A DNA stretch of 64,000 bases. It comes from Aphanothece hegewaldii CCALA 016. GTDB taxonomy: Bacteria; Cyanobacteriota; Cyanobacteriia; Cyanobacteriales; Microcystaceae. Shown here in pieces: positions 1-9,083 of the stretch. Both the position numbers and the translations under genes were made by a program. Positions within the stretch are counted from its first letter, which is position 1. Each line of letters starts with the position of its first letter. Where the stretch lies: the NCBI RefSeq assembly GCF_003007785.1, contig NZ_PXOH01000015.1, positions 1-64,000 on the forward strand. Reading direction: 5' to 3'. Below the pieces are notes generated by a model. The model made no database searches. It saw only the letters and a list, made by a program, of their open reading frames with translations, and was not told the DNA's origin.

Positions 1-46
1 ATTAGAGTTACCATTTCTAACTCCTTCTCTCCATCAGTTGTTTTTT

Positions 47-1177
47 CTATTTTACTTCCTTATCTAACAAAAGAGGGTTAAATTCAACACGACTTTGTAA
101 AACTATTTCTTCAATCACTACTGTACCTCTACCCCGTTCTAGGACTGAATCAAAACGATTCATTAATTCTGGAATGTTAATCACTTCTTCTACAGCTTCA
201 ATGTATCTTCTAACGATCGCTTTAACTTTGTATCTCATGGTTGCTTGTTCCATAAGCTTATTTAAAATACTTTGAATTGGCTGTTCAGTTTTGACAACAA
301 ATGTAATTGGATATCTTTGAACTTTGTCTATATCTAAAAAATACTTTCCTACATCTATAGTCTCTGTTACTTGAAAAAAACGACCTAATGGCTTCATAAC
401 AAAATCTATCCCTCCATCGTTTGCATTAGTTCGACCAGTTTTATATAAAGTAAGATACTCAGCATTCAGTACATCTGATGACCAACCCCAATAAATATGT
501 TGATCAGCATAATACTCTTTTAAAATTGCATAACTCACAATTTCAAAAACTCTTGCATCTATATTTGGTCTAAGTAAACCTCGAATAAATTCGATTGCTC
601 GTGTCAGTTCTTGTTGTTGAATCACAAGCATTTCTTGACAATATACTATAAATTCATCAAATGCTTCTTGACGTGCGGTAATATACGCATCAATAATATC
701 TTTAACAGCTTGAGCAATATTGATTTGTGTGTAATCAACAATAATTTTTATCAGATTTTCGTTGAGCCAATATCTATTTGTTTTGACATCCCTGATGATG
801 GGTACATAAACTGATGTCGGAAAATATTTTTTAAATTCTTCATTTAGTCGATGATTTAAGGCATGATTTTGTAATTTACTGCCAAATGGAAGTTCTCTTT
901 GTCGGCGTAAAAGAACAGAAAATTGTACTCCTTCATAGTCTTCATAGTTATTTTGTAGATGAAATTTTTTATTCAAATAGTCTTCAACAAGCACATAGAT
1001 TGCATAGTGATTAGCCAAGCCTGCTCTAGATTTAGAACCTCGATTAGCCGCTTTTGTTTTAATGTTGAGATATTGCAACAACTCACTATAGTTTAAAATT
1101 GCATTTCCTTGGCTAGGAAAATAACAATTTAAAATTTCTATTATTTTCTTGGTGAATTCATGCTGTACTATCGCCAT
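47..1177 (-). CDS. Putative type II restriction endonuclease
   Basis: This 376-residue protein is encoded directly behind a DNA methyltransferase, and the two reading frames overlap by about 20 bases, so they look like one restriction-modification operon. The C-terminal half contains a segment resembling a PD-(D/E)XK nuclease core: GGIDFV with Asp258, followed by FFQVTE around residues 267-272, with a Glu-bearing helix near residue 212 upstream. That reading is inference from the pattern; I do not recognise the exact family or the site it would cut. The N-terminal half is helical and may carry target recognition. The start is the ATG at 1177. No obvious terminator follows within the 46 bases before the window edge. 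Confidence 0.6.
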   Translation of the reverse strand: MAIVQHEFTKKIIEILNCYFPSQGNAILNYSELLQYLNIKTKAANRGSKSRAGLANHYAIYVLVEDYLNKKFHLQNNYEDYEGVQFSVLLRRQRELPFGSKLQNHALNHRLNEEFKKYFPTSVYVPIIRDVKTNRYWLNENLIKIIVDYTQINIAQAVKDIIDAYITARQEAFDEFIVYCQEMLVIQQQELTRAIEFIRGLLRPNIDARVFEIVSYAILKEYYADQHIYWGWSSDVLNAEYLTLYKTGRTNANDGGIDFVMKPLGRFFQVTETIDVGKYFLDIDKVQRYPITFVVKTEQPIQSILNKLMEQATMRYKVKAIVRRYIEAVEEVINIPELMNRFDSVLERGRGTVVIEEIVLQSRVEFNPLLLDKEVK

Positions 1178-2045
1178 TAAAAAGATTACCCTGTATAATA
1201 TCTAACTTTTGACTAATTTTATGACTTCTAGTATTATTTTTTGGCACAGATACAAGCTTTTCTCCTTGGTACTCCTGCCATCCTAAAACTCGCCTCAGAC
1301 CAATTTTAAGATATTCTTTTTGTGATTCTATACTAATTGAACTTCTTCCTAATTTTTTGGCTATCGCTGCAACTGTAAAGGTTCCAGCAAATGGATCAAG
1401 CACAGAATAACCTTCATTGCTGCTTGCAAGAATAATTCTTTCTATTAATGATTCGGGTTTTTGCGAGGGATGATTTTCATATTCTTTCATGCGATATCTG
1501 ACACGAGGAAAATACCAAACATTACCAGGGACTTTTTCTGTATTGTATTGAGTTGGAATTGATTTTCTATAGTCAATTAACTTTCTTTGTGCGCCTGTTT
1601 TTGCTTCTACTTTGATGTCATCTGAGTTAAATATATAATTATTTTTATCTTTAACACAATGAAGTATAGGTTCATACAATGAGCCATAGTATTTCGTAGC
1701 TTGTACGCCCGAACTATCATAATGCCAAATAATTCGACTAAGTATTACTATTTTTTCTCTTAAATAAATATCAAAATAGGGCATTGCTTGCGTACTGGTC
1801 ATAACGTATAAAGTTCCATTTGGCTTTAAGACTCTAATGCACTCATTAAGCCATTGATATGCCCATTTTATATAGTCTTGTTCAGATTCCCACTTGTCAT
1901 AAAAATTTGAAAATTGTTTTCCTATATTGTAGGGAGGATCGATAAAAATAAGATCTACAGATTCTGAGTTAATCTCTTTGGTCAATATTTCTAAAGCATC
2001 GCCGTGATATATAGTATGAGATCTATCTTTAAATTGTTCAACCAT
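1158..2045 (-). CDS. DNA methyltransferase, beta-class (N6-adenine or N4-cytosine)
   Basis: The protein is a SAM-dependent DNA amino-methyltransferase. The catalytic motif IV, DPPY, is at residues 37-40, followed by HPSQKPESLIERI (motif X) near 193-205 and the SAM-binding motif I, VLDPFAGTFTVA, near 216-227. This order (IV before I) is that of the beta class. DPPY usually goes with adenine N6 methylation, though N4-cytosine enzymes also occur. It is the first gene of the pair and would protect host DNA from the nuclease encoded downstream. The start can be the ATG at 2045 or the GTG one codon upstream. The target sequence cannot be read from the protein by eye. Confidence 0.85.
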   Translation of the reverse strand: MVEQFKDRSHTIYHGDALEILTKEINSESVDLIFIDPPYNIGKQFSNFYDKWESEQDYIKWAYQWLNECIRVLKPNGTLYVMTSTQAMPYFDIYLREKIVILSRIIWHYDSSGVQATKYYGSLYEPILHCVKDKNNYIFNSDDIKVEAKTGAQRKLIDYRKSIPTQYNTEKVPGNVWYFPRVRYRMKEYENHPSQKPESLIERIILASSNEGYSVLDPFAGTFTVAAIAKKLGRSSISIESQKEYLKIGLRRVLGWQEYQGEKLVSVPKNNTRSHKISQKLDIIQGNLFNGDSTA

Positions 2046-2203
2046 CACTATTGATTGACTGAATAAGTGGTGTTTACTTTAATCAACTTAATATTTTATT
2101 GCTGATTTATGAGATCTAGTTAACTGTGTTCATTATACATAAACCAAAATTACAACTTTTTATAATTATTCTTCAATTCTATCTTACCCCTAAAACATGA
2201 ATT

Positions 2204-5200
2204 TTAAGCGTTCTTCCCTTCTATTACTCCTTCGGCTTGGTGAACGCTCGCTCTTAATTTCTCTAGAACAGAAGGATCAACTTTTTCCCATAATCCCCGT
2301 TGATGGGCTTCTAATAATCTTTCTGCCATGTCTCGTAATGCCCAAGGATTTTTAGTTTGTATGAATTGTTGTACGGTTTCATCAAAAATATAAGCTTGAG
2401 CAATTCCTTGATACATATAATCTTCGACGCATCGAGTAGTGGCATCATAGGCAAATAAATAATCGACGGTTGCGGACATTTCAAAGGCTCCTTTATATCC
2501 GTGTCTCATTACTCCTGCGATCCATTTTGGATTAATAACACGCGATCGATATACTTTAGTAATTTCTTCTTGTAGTGTTTTCACTTTAGGATTAGATGGA
2601 ACAGAGTTATCGCCAAAATATACGATCGGATTTTTTCCAGTTAGTGATCTAACACTTGCAGTTAATCCCCCTTGGAATTGATAGTAATCATCTGAGTCTA
2701 ATAAATCATGTTCTCGGTTGTCTTGATTTTGTAGAACAATCTGTAATTCTTGGAGTCTTGTTTTGAATGTTTCGGGTACATGATGACCGATACCTTTTTC
2801 ATCATATGCGTAACAACTCCAGTTCATATAAGCCCTAGCTAAATCATCATCATTTTCCCAGTTTTGTGATTCAATTAAACCCTGTAATCCTGCACCATAC
2901 GCCCCAGGTTTAGAACCAAATATTCGATAGCTTGCTCTTAGTTTCGCTTGCTCTTTTGTTAATCCTTGATTTTCCCAAAACTCGCTTTCTGTCTGTACTT
3001 TAGCTGCTAATGGATTAATTTCTTTTTCTTCCTCTTGACAAGCTAATTGATTTATGGCAGAATTAAGCATATGTAGTAAGTTGGGAAAGCTATCTCTAAA
3101 AAAGCCCGATACCCGTACTACCACATCAATACGCGGTCGTCCTAACGCCGACGGGGTAAGGATTTCATAATTTACGACTCTTCGAGAAATTCCATCCCAA
3201 ACGGGTTGTATACCGAGTAAAGCCAGCACTTGAGAAAGATCTTCGCCACCTGTTCGCATCGTCGAGGTTCCCCATATTGATATTGCTAGGGTTTGGGGAT
3301 ATTCTCCCTGTTCTTGGGTATATTTTTCGATGAGGTTTTCTGCTGCTTTTCGTCCGACATCCCAAGCAGTTTCGGTGGGAATACAACGTATATCAACTGA
3401 ATAGAAATTGCGTCCTGTGGGTAATACATCGGGTCGTCCTCTCGTCGGTGCGCCAGATGCTCCACTCGGAACATATTCGCCGTTTAATCCTGCCAGTAAA
3501 TAGGTTAGTTCATGGGTGGTCTTTTGGAGGGCAGGTAATAACGAGGTTTTAATCCAATTCAATTCTATATATGTATTTTTTCCGATTGTAGGGGTTTGGT
3601 CTCCAAACCCATCTTCAAACCCATCTCCAGATCCATTTCTAAATCCATCTTCAAACCCATCTTCTAACCCATCTTCTAACCCATCTCCAAGCTCATCTAA
3701 GAATAAAAGATTTTCAATCAATTTACTAGCAGTGGTTTCAAGAAACGCGATCGCATCTCCTGTTGTTCTACAGTTAGGTAGTTTTTCGCTTTTGGATAAA
3801 AGTTCATCGGGTTTTACGGTTAGTGGGTCAAAACAGAGATCTAAATCTTGAGCAATGGCACGAGTTAAACCGAGACGATTGGTACTGGGAGAACGCGCAA
3901 TCGAAAGAATTAAATCTCTAAGTTGTACATTTTCGGGACATTGACCAAATATATGTAAACCATCTCTAATTTGTGCTTCTTTTAACTCACACAGATAACC
4001 ATCTACTTTAGTGAGTAGTTCAGAAGTAATCGCTTGAATGTTGAGGTCTTCTTTGAGATGAGATTCGGTGATGAGTTGGGAAATACGATCGCTTATTAAT
4101 TTCAAACGTGACGGATCTAACTGTTGTGCTTCATAATACTCATCGATTAATGCTTCTAGTTTTTGTAAATCGCCATAGAGTTCTGCACGAGTCATCGGGG
4201 GAGTCAGATGATCAATAATCACTGCATGAGCGCGTCTTTTTGCTTGTGATCCTTCTCCTGGATCATTGACGATAAATGGATAAAAATGAGGGAGAGTTGA
4301 TAGAGTAATTTCGGGATAACATTCATTAGATAAAGCGATACTTTTTCCCGGTAGCCATTCTAAATTACCGTGTTTCCCTAGATGAATAATCGCATCGAAG
4401 TTTTGACGTAACCAGTAGTAATAAGCTAAATACTCATGTGTCGGTTCTAAGTCTGGTGCATGATAATTTAAACTTGGATCTAGATCATATCCTCTAGATG
4501 GTTGTATCCCGATAAAGATCTGGTCTAACTGTAATCCAGAAATAGGAATTGTTTGATTTTGAATGATTCCCCAACGATTAATCATTTCTTGTTGGACAGT
4601 TGGGGGTAAGGTTTGAAAGTAAGTTAGATATTCGTCTACAGATAAAGATTGATAGACTGATCTTAATTCTTTTCCTTCAAGATCATTCGTTACACCCGTC
4701 GTTAACTTTTGGATTAATTCATCTCCGTTATTTGGAATATCAGTTAGAGAATATCCCGCATCTTGTAAAGCATGGAGAATATTAATACAACTCGCGGGAG
4801 TATCTAACCCAACACCATTAGCAATACGTCCATCTCGGTTTGGATAGTTGGCTAAAATAATCGCTATTTTTCGTTGTTCTGGGGAAGTGTTTTTGAGTTT
4901 GACCCAATTTGCAGTTAACTCAGCAATAAATTTAATTCTGTCTTCTCTGGGTTGATAGATCACGACATCGGTTTCTAATTTTTCATCTCCCTTTTGCACC
5001 GACTTAAAAGAAATAGCTTTTGTAATAATTCTTCCATCGACTTCGGGTAACGCAACATTCATCGCAACATCTCGCGGTGAAAGTCCTTTAAAACTATTTT
5101 CCCACTCAGTTTCGGTTCCCCCACTGAGGATAACTTGTAAGACACTCACATTAAAACGAGTCCAGTAATTTTGGTAATATGTATGATCTACATCTATTTC

Positions 5201-5995
5201 TGCTGAGAGTTGGGAGATAGAAAAACTCGTTGTATTTAAAATAATCTGAACGGGTTCTGATTTAGTACAAAAATATTGCCAAATTTCCTCTTGTACTTCT
5301 GTGTCGCGGAGTGATGAAACAAAAATTGCTACGGGTGCTAAGTAATTTTTTTCTAACGCAAGACAAAGATGATCGATGGGAAGGGTGTTACCTGAGAGAT
5401 AATGCGATCGATAAAATAAAATTCCGACTCTTTTTCCGATTTTAGATTCCTTGTATATTCCGACTTTAGGGACAATTTGTGGAGATGGAGGATAATAGGA
5501 ACTTCCCAAACAAGTATCAGAAGTATACTTTAAACCGTTACAGTAATTTTCAATTCCTCCTTCAGTTAAATAACGCCATAATTGAGTGACAATAGATAGC
5601 GCAACAGTGGAATGACTCATTAAAGTGGTATCAGGATGATCATCACCAGGTAGAACGAATAGAACAATATTGTTTTGTTCTGCAATTTCTTTGACGACTT
5701 CTAAACCATATGACCAATAGGAACGTCCACCGAGTAATCTAAGAATAATAATTTTTGCTTTGGATAAAACAGTATCCGCATAACTATCAATGCTAAAAGG
5801 TTGTTGTAACTGTAATAAATTAACGGCACGAATTGAGGGAAATTCTGGGGGTAAACTAGGTAAAGTAGCAGCTAAAGTTTGAATATCTGTATCAGCAGAG
5901 GATAAGAATATTATAGAAGCTGGAGTTTGTTCAATGATAATCACTCCATCGGTATCGGGGTTCCATCCACCTGGTGTAGCAGCGATGCGGTGCAT
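2204..5995 (-). CDS. cobN: Cobaltochelatase-type large subunit (CobN/BchH family)
   Basis: This 1263-residue protein has the length of CobN, the large ATP-dependent subunit that inserts cobalt into hydrogenobyrinic acid a,c-diamide in aerobic cobalamin synthesis; the related ChlH/BchH loads magnesium into protoporphyrin. The N-terminus MHRIAATPGGW and the C-terminal block (KNPWALRDMAERLLEAHQRG) fit CobN better than ChlH in my judgement. No CobS or CobT gene is nearby; cyanobacteria are thought to borrow the ChlI and ChlD subunits. Residues about 764-803 form an insertion of D-G-F/L-E repeats followed by GDQTPTI, produced by a DNA palindromic repeat and a 12-bp tandem repeat inside the gene, in frame. 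The gene stands alone between the restriction system and a repeat-rich spacer. Confidence 0.85.
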   Translation of the reverse strand: MHRIAATPGGWNPDTDGVIIIEQTPASIIFLSSADTDIQTLAATLPSLPPEFPSIRAVNLLQLQQPFSIDSYADTVLSKAKIIILRLLGGRSYWSYGLEVVKEIAEQNNIVLFVLPGDDHPDTTLMSHSTVALSIVTQLWRYLTEGGIENYCNGLKYTSDTCLGSSYYPPSPQIVPKVGIYKESKIGKRVGILFYRSHYLSGNTLPIDHLCLALEKNYLAPVAIFVSSLRDTEVQEEIWQYFCTKSEPVQIILNTTSFSISQLSAEIDVDHTYYQNYWTRFNVSVLQVILSGGTETEWENSFKGLSPRDVAMNVALPEVDGRIITKAISFKSVQKGDEKLETDVVIYQPREDRIKFIAELTANWVKLKNTSPEQRKIAIILANYPNRDGRIANGVGLDTPASCINILHALQDAGYSLTDIPNNGDELIQKLTTGVTNDLEGKELRSVYQSLSVDEYLTYFQTLPPTVQQEMINRWGIIQNQTIPISGLQLDQIFIGIQPSRGYDLDPSLNYHAPDLEPTHEYLAYYYWLRQNFDAIIHLGKHGNLEWLPGKSIALSNECYPEITLSTLPHFYPFIVNDPGEGSQAKRRAHAVIIDHLTPPMTRAELYGDLQKLEALIDEYYEAQQLDPSRLKLISDRISQLITESHLKEDLNIQAITSELLTKVDGYLCELKEAQIRDGLHIFGQCPENVQLRDLILSIARSPSTNRLGLTRAIAQDLDLCFDPLTVKPDELLSKSEKLPNCRTTGDAIAFLETTASKLIENLLFLDELGDGLEDGLEDGFEDGFRNGSGDGFEDGFGDQTPTIGKNTYIELNWIKTSLLPALQKTTHELTYLLAGLNGEYVPSGASGAPTRGRPDVLPTGRNFYSVDIRCIPTETAWDVGRKAAENLIEKYTQEQGEYPQTLAISIWGTSTMRTGGEDLSQVLALLGIQPVWDGISRRVVNYEILTPSALGRPRIDVVVRVSGFFRDSFPNLLHMLNSAINQLACQEEEKEINPLAAKVQTESEFWENQGLTKEQAKLRASYRIFGSKPGAYGAGLQGLIESQNWENDDDLARAYMNWSCYAYDEKGIGHHVPETFKTRLQELQIVLQNQDNREHDLLDSDDYYQFQGGLTASVRSLTGKNPIVYFGDNSVPSNPKVKTLQEEITKVYRSRVINPKWIAGVMRHGYKGAFEMSATVDYLFAYDATTRCVEDYMYQGIAQAYIFDETVQQFIQTKNPWALRDMAERLLEAHQRGLWEKVDPSVLEKLRASVHQAEGVIEGKNA
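3587..3610. repeat. Dispersed palindromic repeat inside cobN
   Basis: The stretch begins TGTAGGGG and ends with the palindrome TTTGGTCTCCAAA plus CCC. The same core occurs between genes elsewhere in the window, for example at 24610-24628 (identical TTTGGTCTCCAAACCC) and 37392-37415. Here it is translated as part of CobN on the minus strand (residues GDQTPTI) without breaking the frame. It touches the 12-bp tandem repeat that follows. Confidence 0.75.
3609..3704. repeat. 12-bp tandem repeat in cobN encoding DGFE-type units
   Basis: Eight consecutive 12-base units of the type CCATCTTCAAAC can be counted (3609, 3621, 3633, 3645, 3657, 3669, 3681, 3693), with substitutions at the last positions. 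Read on the minus strand each unit gives a four-residue DG(F/L)E-like element, so unit gain or loss keeps the frame. The first unit shares its first bases with the end of the adjoining palindromic repeat, suggesting the array grew from it. Expect length variation among relatives. Confidence 0.85.
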
Positions 5996-6041
5996 TTAAT
6001 ATCCTTATTTTTATTAAATTCAGGTAATGTTGATTCAGATA

Positions 6042-6161
6042 GCCAGTGAATGAATTCACTGTCTTATAGCTAAAGTCCGTTAAAACGGACTCCGAAGTAT
6101 AAGTTTTAATTCATTTTAATGGATTTTGGCTTTTTTGCCTTTGAAATTGATTTCACGGTGG
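6042..6161. repeat. Structured dispersed repeat, copy 1
   Basis: This copy starts GCCAGTGAATGAATTCACTG, which contains the palindrome GTGAATGAATTCAC, then has a second hairpin (AGTCCG-TTAAAA-CGGACT), a T-rich middle and the ending GAAATTGATTTCACGGTGG. It is closely similar to 6211-6376. No open reading frame lies within it, so it resembles a non-autonomous palindromic or MITE-like element. It lies in the spacer between the divergent cobN and nanE genes. Confidence 0.8.
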
Positions 6162-6210
6162 ATTATGGGACTAACACTATAACCGAATTAATTATTCAAC
6201 TTCTATTATT

Positions 6211-6376
6211 GCCAGTGAATGAATTCACTGTCTCATAGCGAAAGTCGGTTTTAACCGACTCACTGTATAGGTTTTAATCCATTTTAATGAAGGGCTGTGT
6301 GCGGAAGAAAGCGTCCGCACCTTGTAAGCCCCGTTGGATTTTGGCTTTTTTGCCTTTGAAATTGATTTCACAGTGG
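6211..6376. repeat. Structured dispersed repeat, copy 2, with a 47-bp nested insert
   Basis: This copy has the same order of blocks as copy 1: the GAATTC palindrome, a hairpin (GTCGGTT-TTAACCGAC), the T-rich middle and the GATTTCACAGTGG end. The hairpin arms differ from copy 1 by compensating changes (GTCCG/CGGAC versus GTCGG/CCGAC), which argues for selection on structure. Positions 6289-6335 have no counterpart in copy 1 and contain their own hairpin, GTGCGGA (6299-6305) with TCCGCAC (6314-6320). Confidence 0.8.
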
Positions 6377-6502
6377 TCTAGAGGACTAAATTTTTATCAA
6401 ATTGATTTTTATCTTCATCATTTCACAGTAGATTAATTAATTCTTCAGCTTTTATTAACAGACTACGGCTATACAATAAAACATTACATTAAGATTTTGC
6501 AA

Positions 6503-7180
6503 ATGATGAACATAGAACATTTAAAGTCTGGATTAGTTGTATCTTGTCAATCACCTGTAGACTCTCCACTCCATGATCCTACAATCATAGCAGCTTTTGC
6601 CGAAGCATCGGTTAATCAAGGTGCAGTAGGAATAAGAGTAGATACCCCGTCTCATGTTCAAGCAGTCAGAAAACAATTACCTAATATTCCAATAATAGGT
6701 TTATGGAAAAGACAATACCCAGATAGTGAAGTTTATATTACTCCATTGTTTGAACACGCGGTATCTATTGCTGAAGCAGGTGCGGATATTATAGCCATTG
6801 ATGGAACATCTAGAACTCGTGTAGGTGGTGAAACATTATCGATTTTAATAGAACAAATTAAAACAAAATTGGGCAAATTAGTAATGGCAGATGTCGATAC
6901 AATTGAAAATGCGATCGTATCACAAATTTCAGGTGCGGATATTATTGGAACGACACTTTATGGATATACCCAAGAAACGAAACATTTAACCCCACCGGGT
7001 TACGAATTATTAACAGAAATGGTCAAACAATTATCAGTTCCTATAATTTGTGAAGGTGGTATCGCTACACCCGATGAAGCAAGAAAAGCATTAGACTTAG
7101 GTGCATATTCAGTTGTTGTCGGAACCGCCATTACAGGAATTGATCTAAAAGTCAAGTCTTTTTACAATGCTTTACAGTAA
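6503..7180 (+). CDS. nanE: N-acetylmannosamine-6-phosphate 2-epimerase
   Basis: The enzyme interconverts N-acetylmannosamine 6-phosphate and N-acetylglucosamine 6-phosphate in the cytoplasm. The protein is a short TIM barrel of about 225 residues with the family's N-terminal LKSGLVVSCQ, the middle segment GLWKRQYPDSEVYITP, IIAIDGTSRTR, and the phosphate-binding end EGGIATPDEARKALDLGA and VVVGTAIT. The frame opens two codons earlier at a TTG (6497), but the ATG at 6503, or the next ATG at 6506, is the more likely start. It is followed 12 bases later by an exported glycosidase and then an oxidoreductase, suggesting an operon that handles amino sugars. No NanA or NanK partner is seen here. Confidence 0.9.
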   Translation: MMNIEHLKSGLVVSCQSPVDSPLHDPTIIAAFAEASVNQGAVGIRVDTPSHVQAVRKQLPNIPIIGLWKRQYPDSEVYITPLFEHAVSIAEAGADIIAIDGTSRTRVGGETLSILIEQIKTKLGKLVMADVDTIENAIVSQISGADIIGTTLYGYTQETKHLTPPGYELLTEMVKQLSVPIICEGGIATPDEARKALDLGAYSVVVGTAITGIDLKVKSFYNALQ

Positions 7181-7192
7181 AGGACTCAATCA

Positions 7193-9079
7193 ATGAGAGA
7201 GAATTTAATATTAATTAGTCAATTTTCCTTATCATCATTGGTGGTGTCGCTTCTCTATTATTCCTTTTCCCTTTTTCCCCCACAAACCTCTCAAGCGTTT
7301 TCTAATACTCCCTCTGCTGAACCTATTTTCGTGTCTGATACAACTATCATCCCAACCCAACAACGGGGAAAAGAAATATCAATAAACGGGAAAAAGTTTA
7401 TTGTAGCGTGGAGTCAGTGGAAAGAAGGAACAACGACACATACAGGGATATCGGATATCGGTGCAAGTACAACACTGGGAATAGAATTACTCAGTACCAA
7501 TAACCCAAACCAACAACCTGTATATTGGTATCTCGCAAACCCCAATCAACCGATTTATCTAAATACAAAATTTCTTGCACCATATCGTTATTTAGATATT
7601 ACTCAACTCATTCAACAAATGGGAGCAGAATTAAATATTGTTGGGGATACTCTACAGATTAATTATCCCACGGCACAAGTTAATGATTTATACACCCTAC
7701 AAGAAAATGGAATACAACGTCTGGTACTGTCTTTAGATCGTCCGACAACATGGCAAATCAGTCAAGTTAAAAATGAAGCGACTCTAAATATAGAAGGAAT
7801 AACCGACCCCACTTTAATCGCACAATACCAACCACAACCCATCATTACAGAAAATAACACCAATATCGATGAAGATGATTTAGGGAGTGCAACAACACCT
7901 AAAATTCCACCACAACTCTTTTCACTGACACAAAATGGAACAACAACCCAACTCAAATTAAACTTACCGACTGCTTATGGAATACAAGCGTATACTATTT
8001 CTAATCCTAACCGTTTAATCATCGATATTCGTCCTGATACTTTAAGAGAAAAAGAAATTACTTGGCAAAATGGACTAACATTTCATCAACGCTATGTTAA
8101 ATTACAGCAAGACTATTTTCCCGTCACTTGGTTAGAAATAGATTTACGTTCCTCTAAACTTACCCTAAAACCTCTTACAGGAAACAAAACAAGTTTAACT
8201 GGAATACTACCCCTTGCAACAATGGGGAGAGACACCGAAGCAATAGCAGCTATCAACGCAGGATTTTTTAATCGTAACAACCAACTCCCATTAGGTGCGA
8301 TTCGAGTCGATGGAAAATGGTATTCTAGTCCTATTCTAAATCGTGGTGCTATTGCATGGAACAATCAAGGACAAATAAAAATTGACCGTCTCACCCTACA
8401 AGAAAATCTAATTACACCTAACCAACAGTTTACGATAAATTTCCTCAATAGTGCCTACTTAGAAACAGGAATAGCGCGATATACCTCGGAATGGGGAAAT
8501 AATTATACAACTCTTACTGACAAAGAAACCATTATCACTGTAGAAAATAATCAAATTACTGCTCAGTATAAAGCAAATCTAGCAGGACTTGATTCTATTC
8601 CCATTCCGAAAAATGGCTATTTACTCATTTTGCGTAAAGATGATACTCCAGCAACATTTCTAACTCAAGGTACAACCGTTAAAATTAATCGTTCGACACT
8701 ACCAAGAGAATTCGATTCATATTCTAATATTATCGGTGCAGGGCCATTATTATTACAGAATAGACGTATTGTCTTAAACCCAGACGCAGAAAAATTCAGT
8801 AAACCTTTTCAACAACAAAGCGCGTCACGAAGTTCGATCGCTACTTTATCATCTGATAGAATTATTCTAGTCGCAGTCCATAACCGAGTTGCGGGAAAAG
8901 GTGCCACACTAAAAGAATTTGCTCAAATCTTACAACAATTAGGTGCAGTCAATGCCCTAAATTTAGATGGTGGTAGTTCTACTTCATTATATCTAGGTGG
9001 AAATTTAATCGATCGTTATCCACAAACCGCAGCAAGAGTTCATAATGGGATAGGACTTTTTCTGAAGACTTCTCCTTAA
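7193..9079 (+). CDS. Exported phosphodiester glycosidase family protein (NAGPA-like)
   Basis: The 628-residue protein starts with a hydrophobic signal segment (residues about 5-30) and a likely cleavage after QTSQA. Residues about 110-160 resemble a stalk domain of the copper amine oxidase N-terminal type. The C-terminal 300 residues match the phosphodiester glycosidase (NAGPA, DUF2233) family: AAINAGFF near 353-359, LGAIRVDGKWYSSP, and NLDGGSSTSLYLGG near 589-602. The family includes enzymes that uncover GlcNAc from phosphodiesters and cyanobacterial proteins linked to exopolysaccharide. It lies 12 bases after nanE and 4 bases before an oxidoreductase. Activity on a GlcNAc phosphodiester in the cell envelope is inference. 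Confidence 0.8.
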   Translation: MRENLILISQFSLSSLVVSLLYYSFSLFPPQTSQAFSNTPSAEPIFVSDTTIIPTQQRGKEISINGKKFIVAWSQWKEGTTTHTGISDIGASTTLGIELLSTNNPNQQPVYWYLANPNQPIYLNTKFLAPYRYLDITQLIQQMGAELNIVGDTLQINYPTAQVNDLYTLQENGIQRLVLSLDRPTTWQISQVKNEATLNIEGITDPTLIAQYQPQPIITENNTNIDEDDLGSATTPKIPPQLFSLTQNGTTTQLKLNLPTAYGIQAYTISNPNRLIIDIRPDTLREKEITWQNGLTFHQRYVKLQQDYFPVTWLEIDLRSSKLTLKPLTGNKTSLTGILPLATMGRDTEAIAAINAGFFNRNNQLPLGAIRVDGKWYSSPILNRGAIAWNNQGQIKIDRLTLQENLITPNQQFTINFLNSAYLETGIARYTSEWGNNYTTLTDKETIITVENNQITAQYKANLAGLDSIPIPKNGYLLILRKDDTPATFLTQGTTVKINRSTLPREFDSYSNIIGAGPLLLQNRRIVLNPDAEKFSKPFQQQSASRSSIATLSSDRIILVAVHNRVAGKGATLKEFAQILQQLGAVNALNLDGGSSTSLYLGGNLIDRYPQTAARVHNGIGLFLKTSP

Positions 9080-9083
9080 ATAA

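Larger units (their letters stand above)
5996..6502. other. Divergent intergenic region between cobN and nanE
   Basis: The spacer of about 500 bases holds the two structured repeats described separately and AT-rich sequence at 6377-6502 directly before nanE. No small gene, tRNA or convincing promoter box was seen. The phrase GCCAGTGAATG looks slightly like part of a B12 box but the rest of a cobalamin riboswitch is absent. Confidence 0.6.

Noticed and set aside
2101..2130. GTTAAC near the methyltransferase as a sign of HpaI-type specificity
   Set aside because: Other GTTAAC sites occur in the window (for example near 4696 and 4914), and presence of sites does not tell whether they are methylated; the specificity stays open.
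3516..3851. Plus-strand open frame of 111 codons rich in SNPSSNPS opposite cobN
   Set aside because: It is the antisense reading of the 12-bp tandem repeat; the minus-strand protein fits a known family.
6030..6060. Resemblance to a B12-box (cobalamin riboswitch) near the CobN gene
   Set aside because: Only a short GCCAGTG phrase matches; the bases belong to a repeated element with a second copy at 6211 and no further riboswitch core is present.
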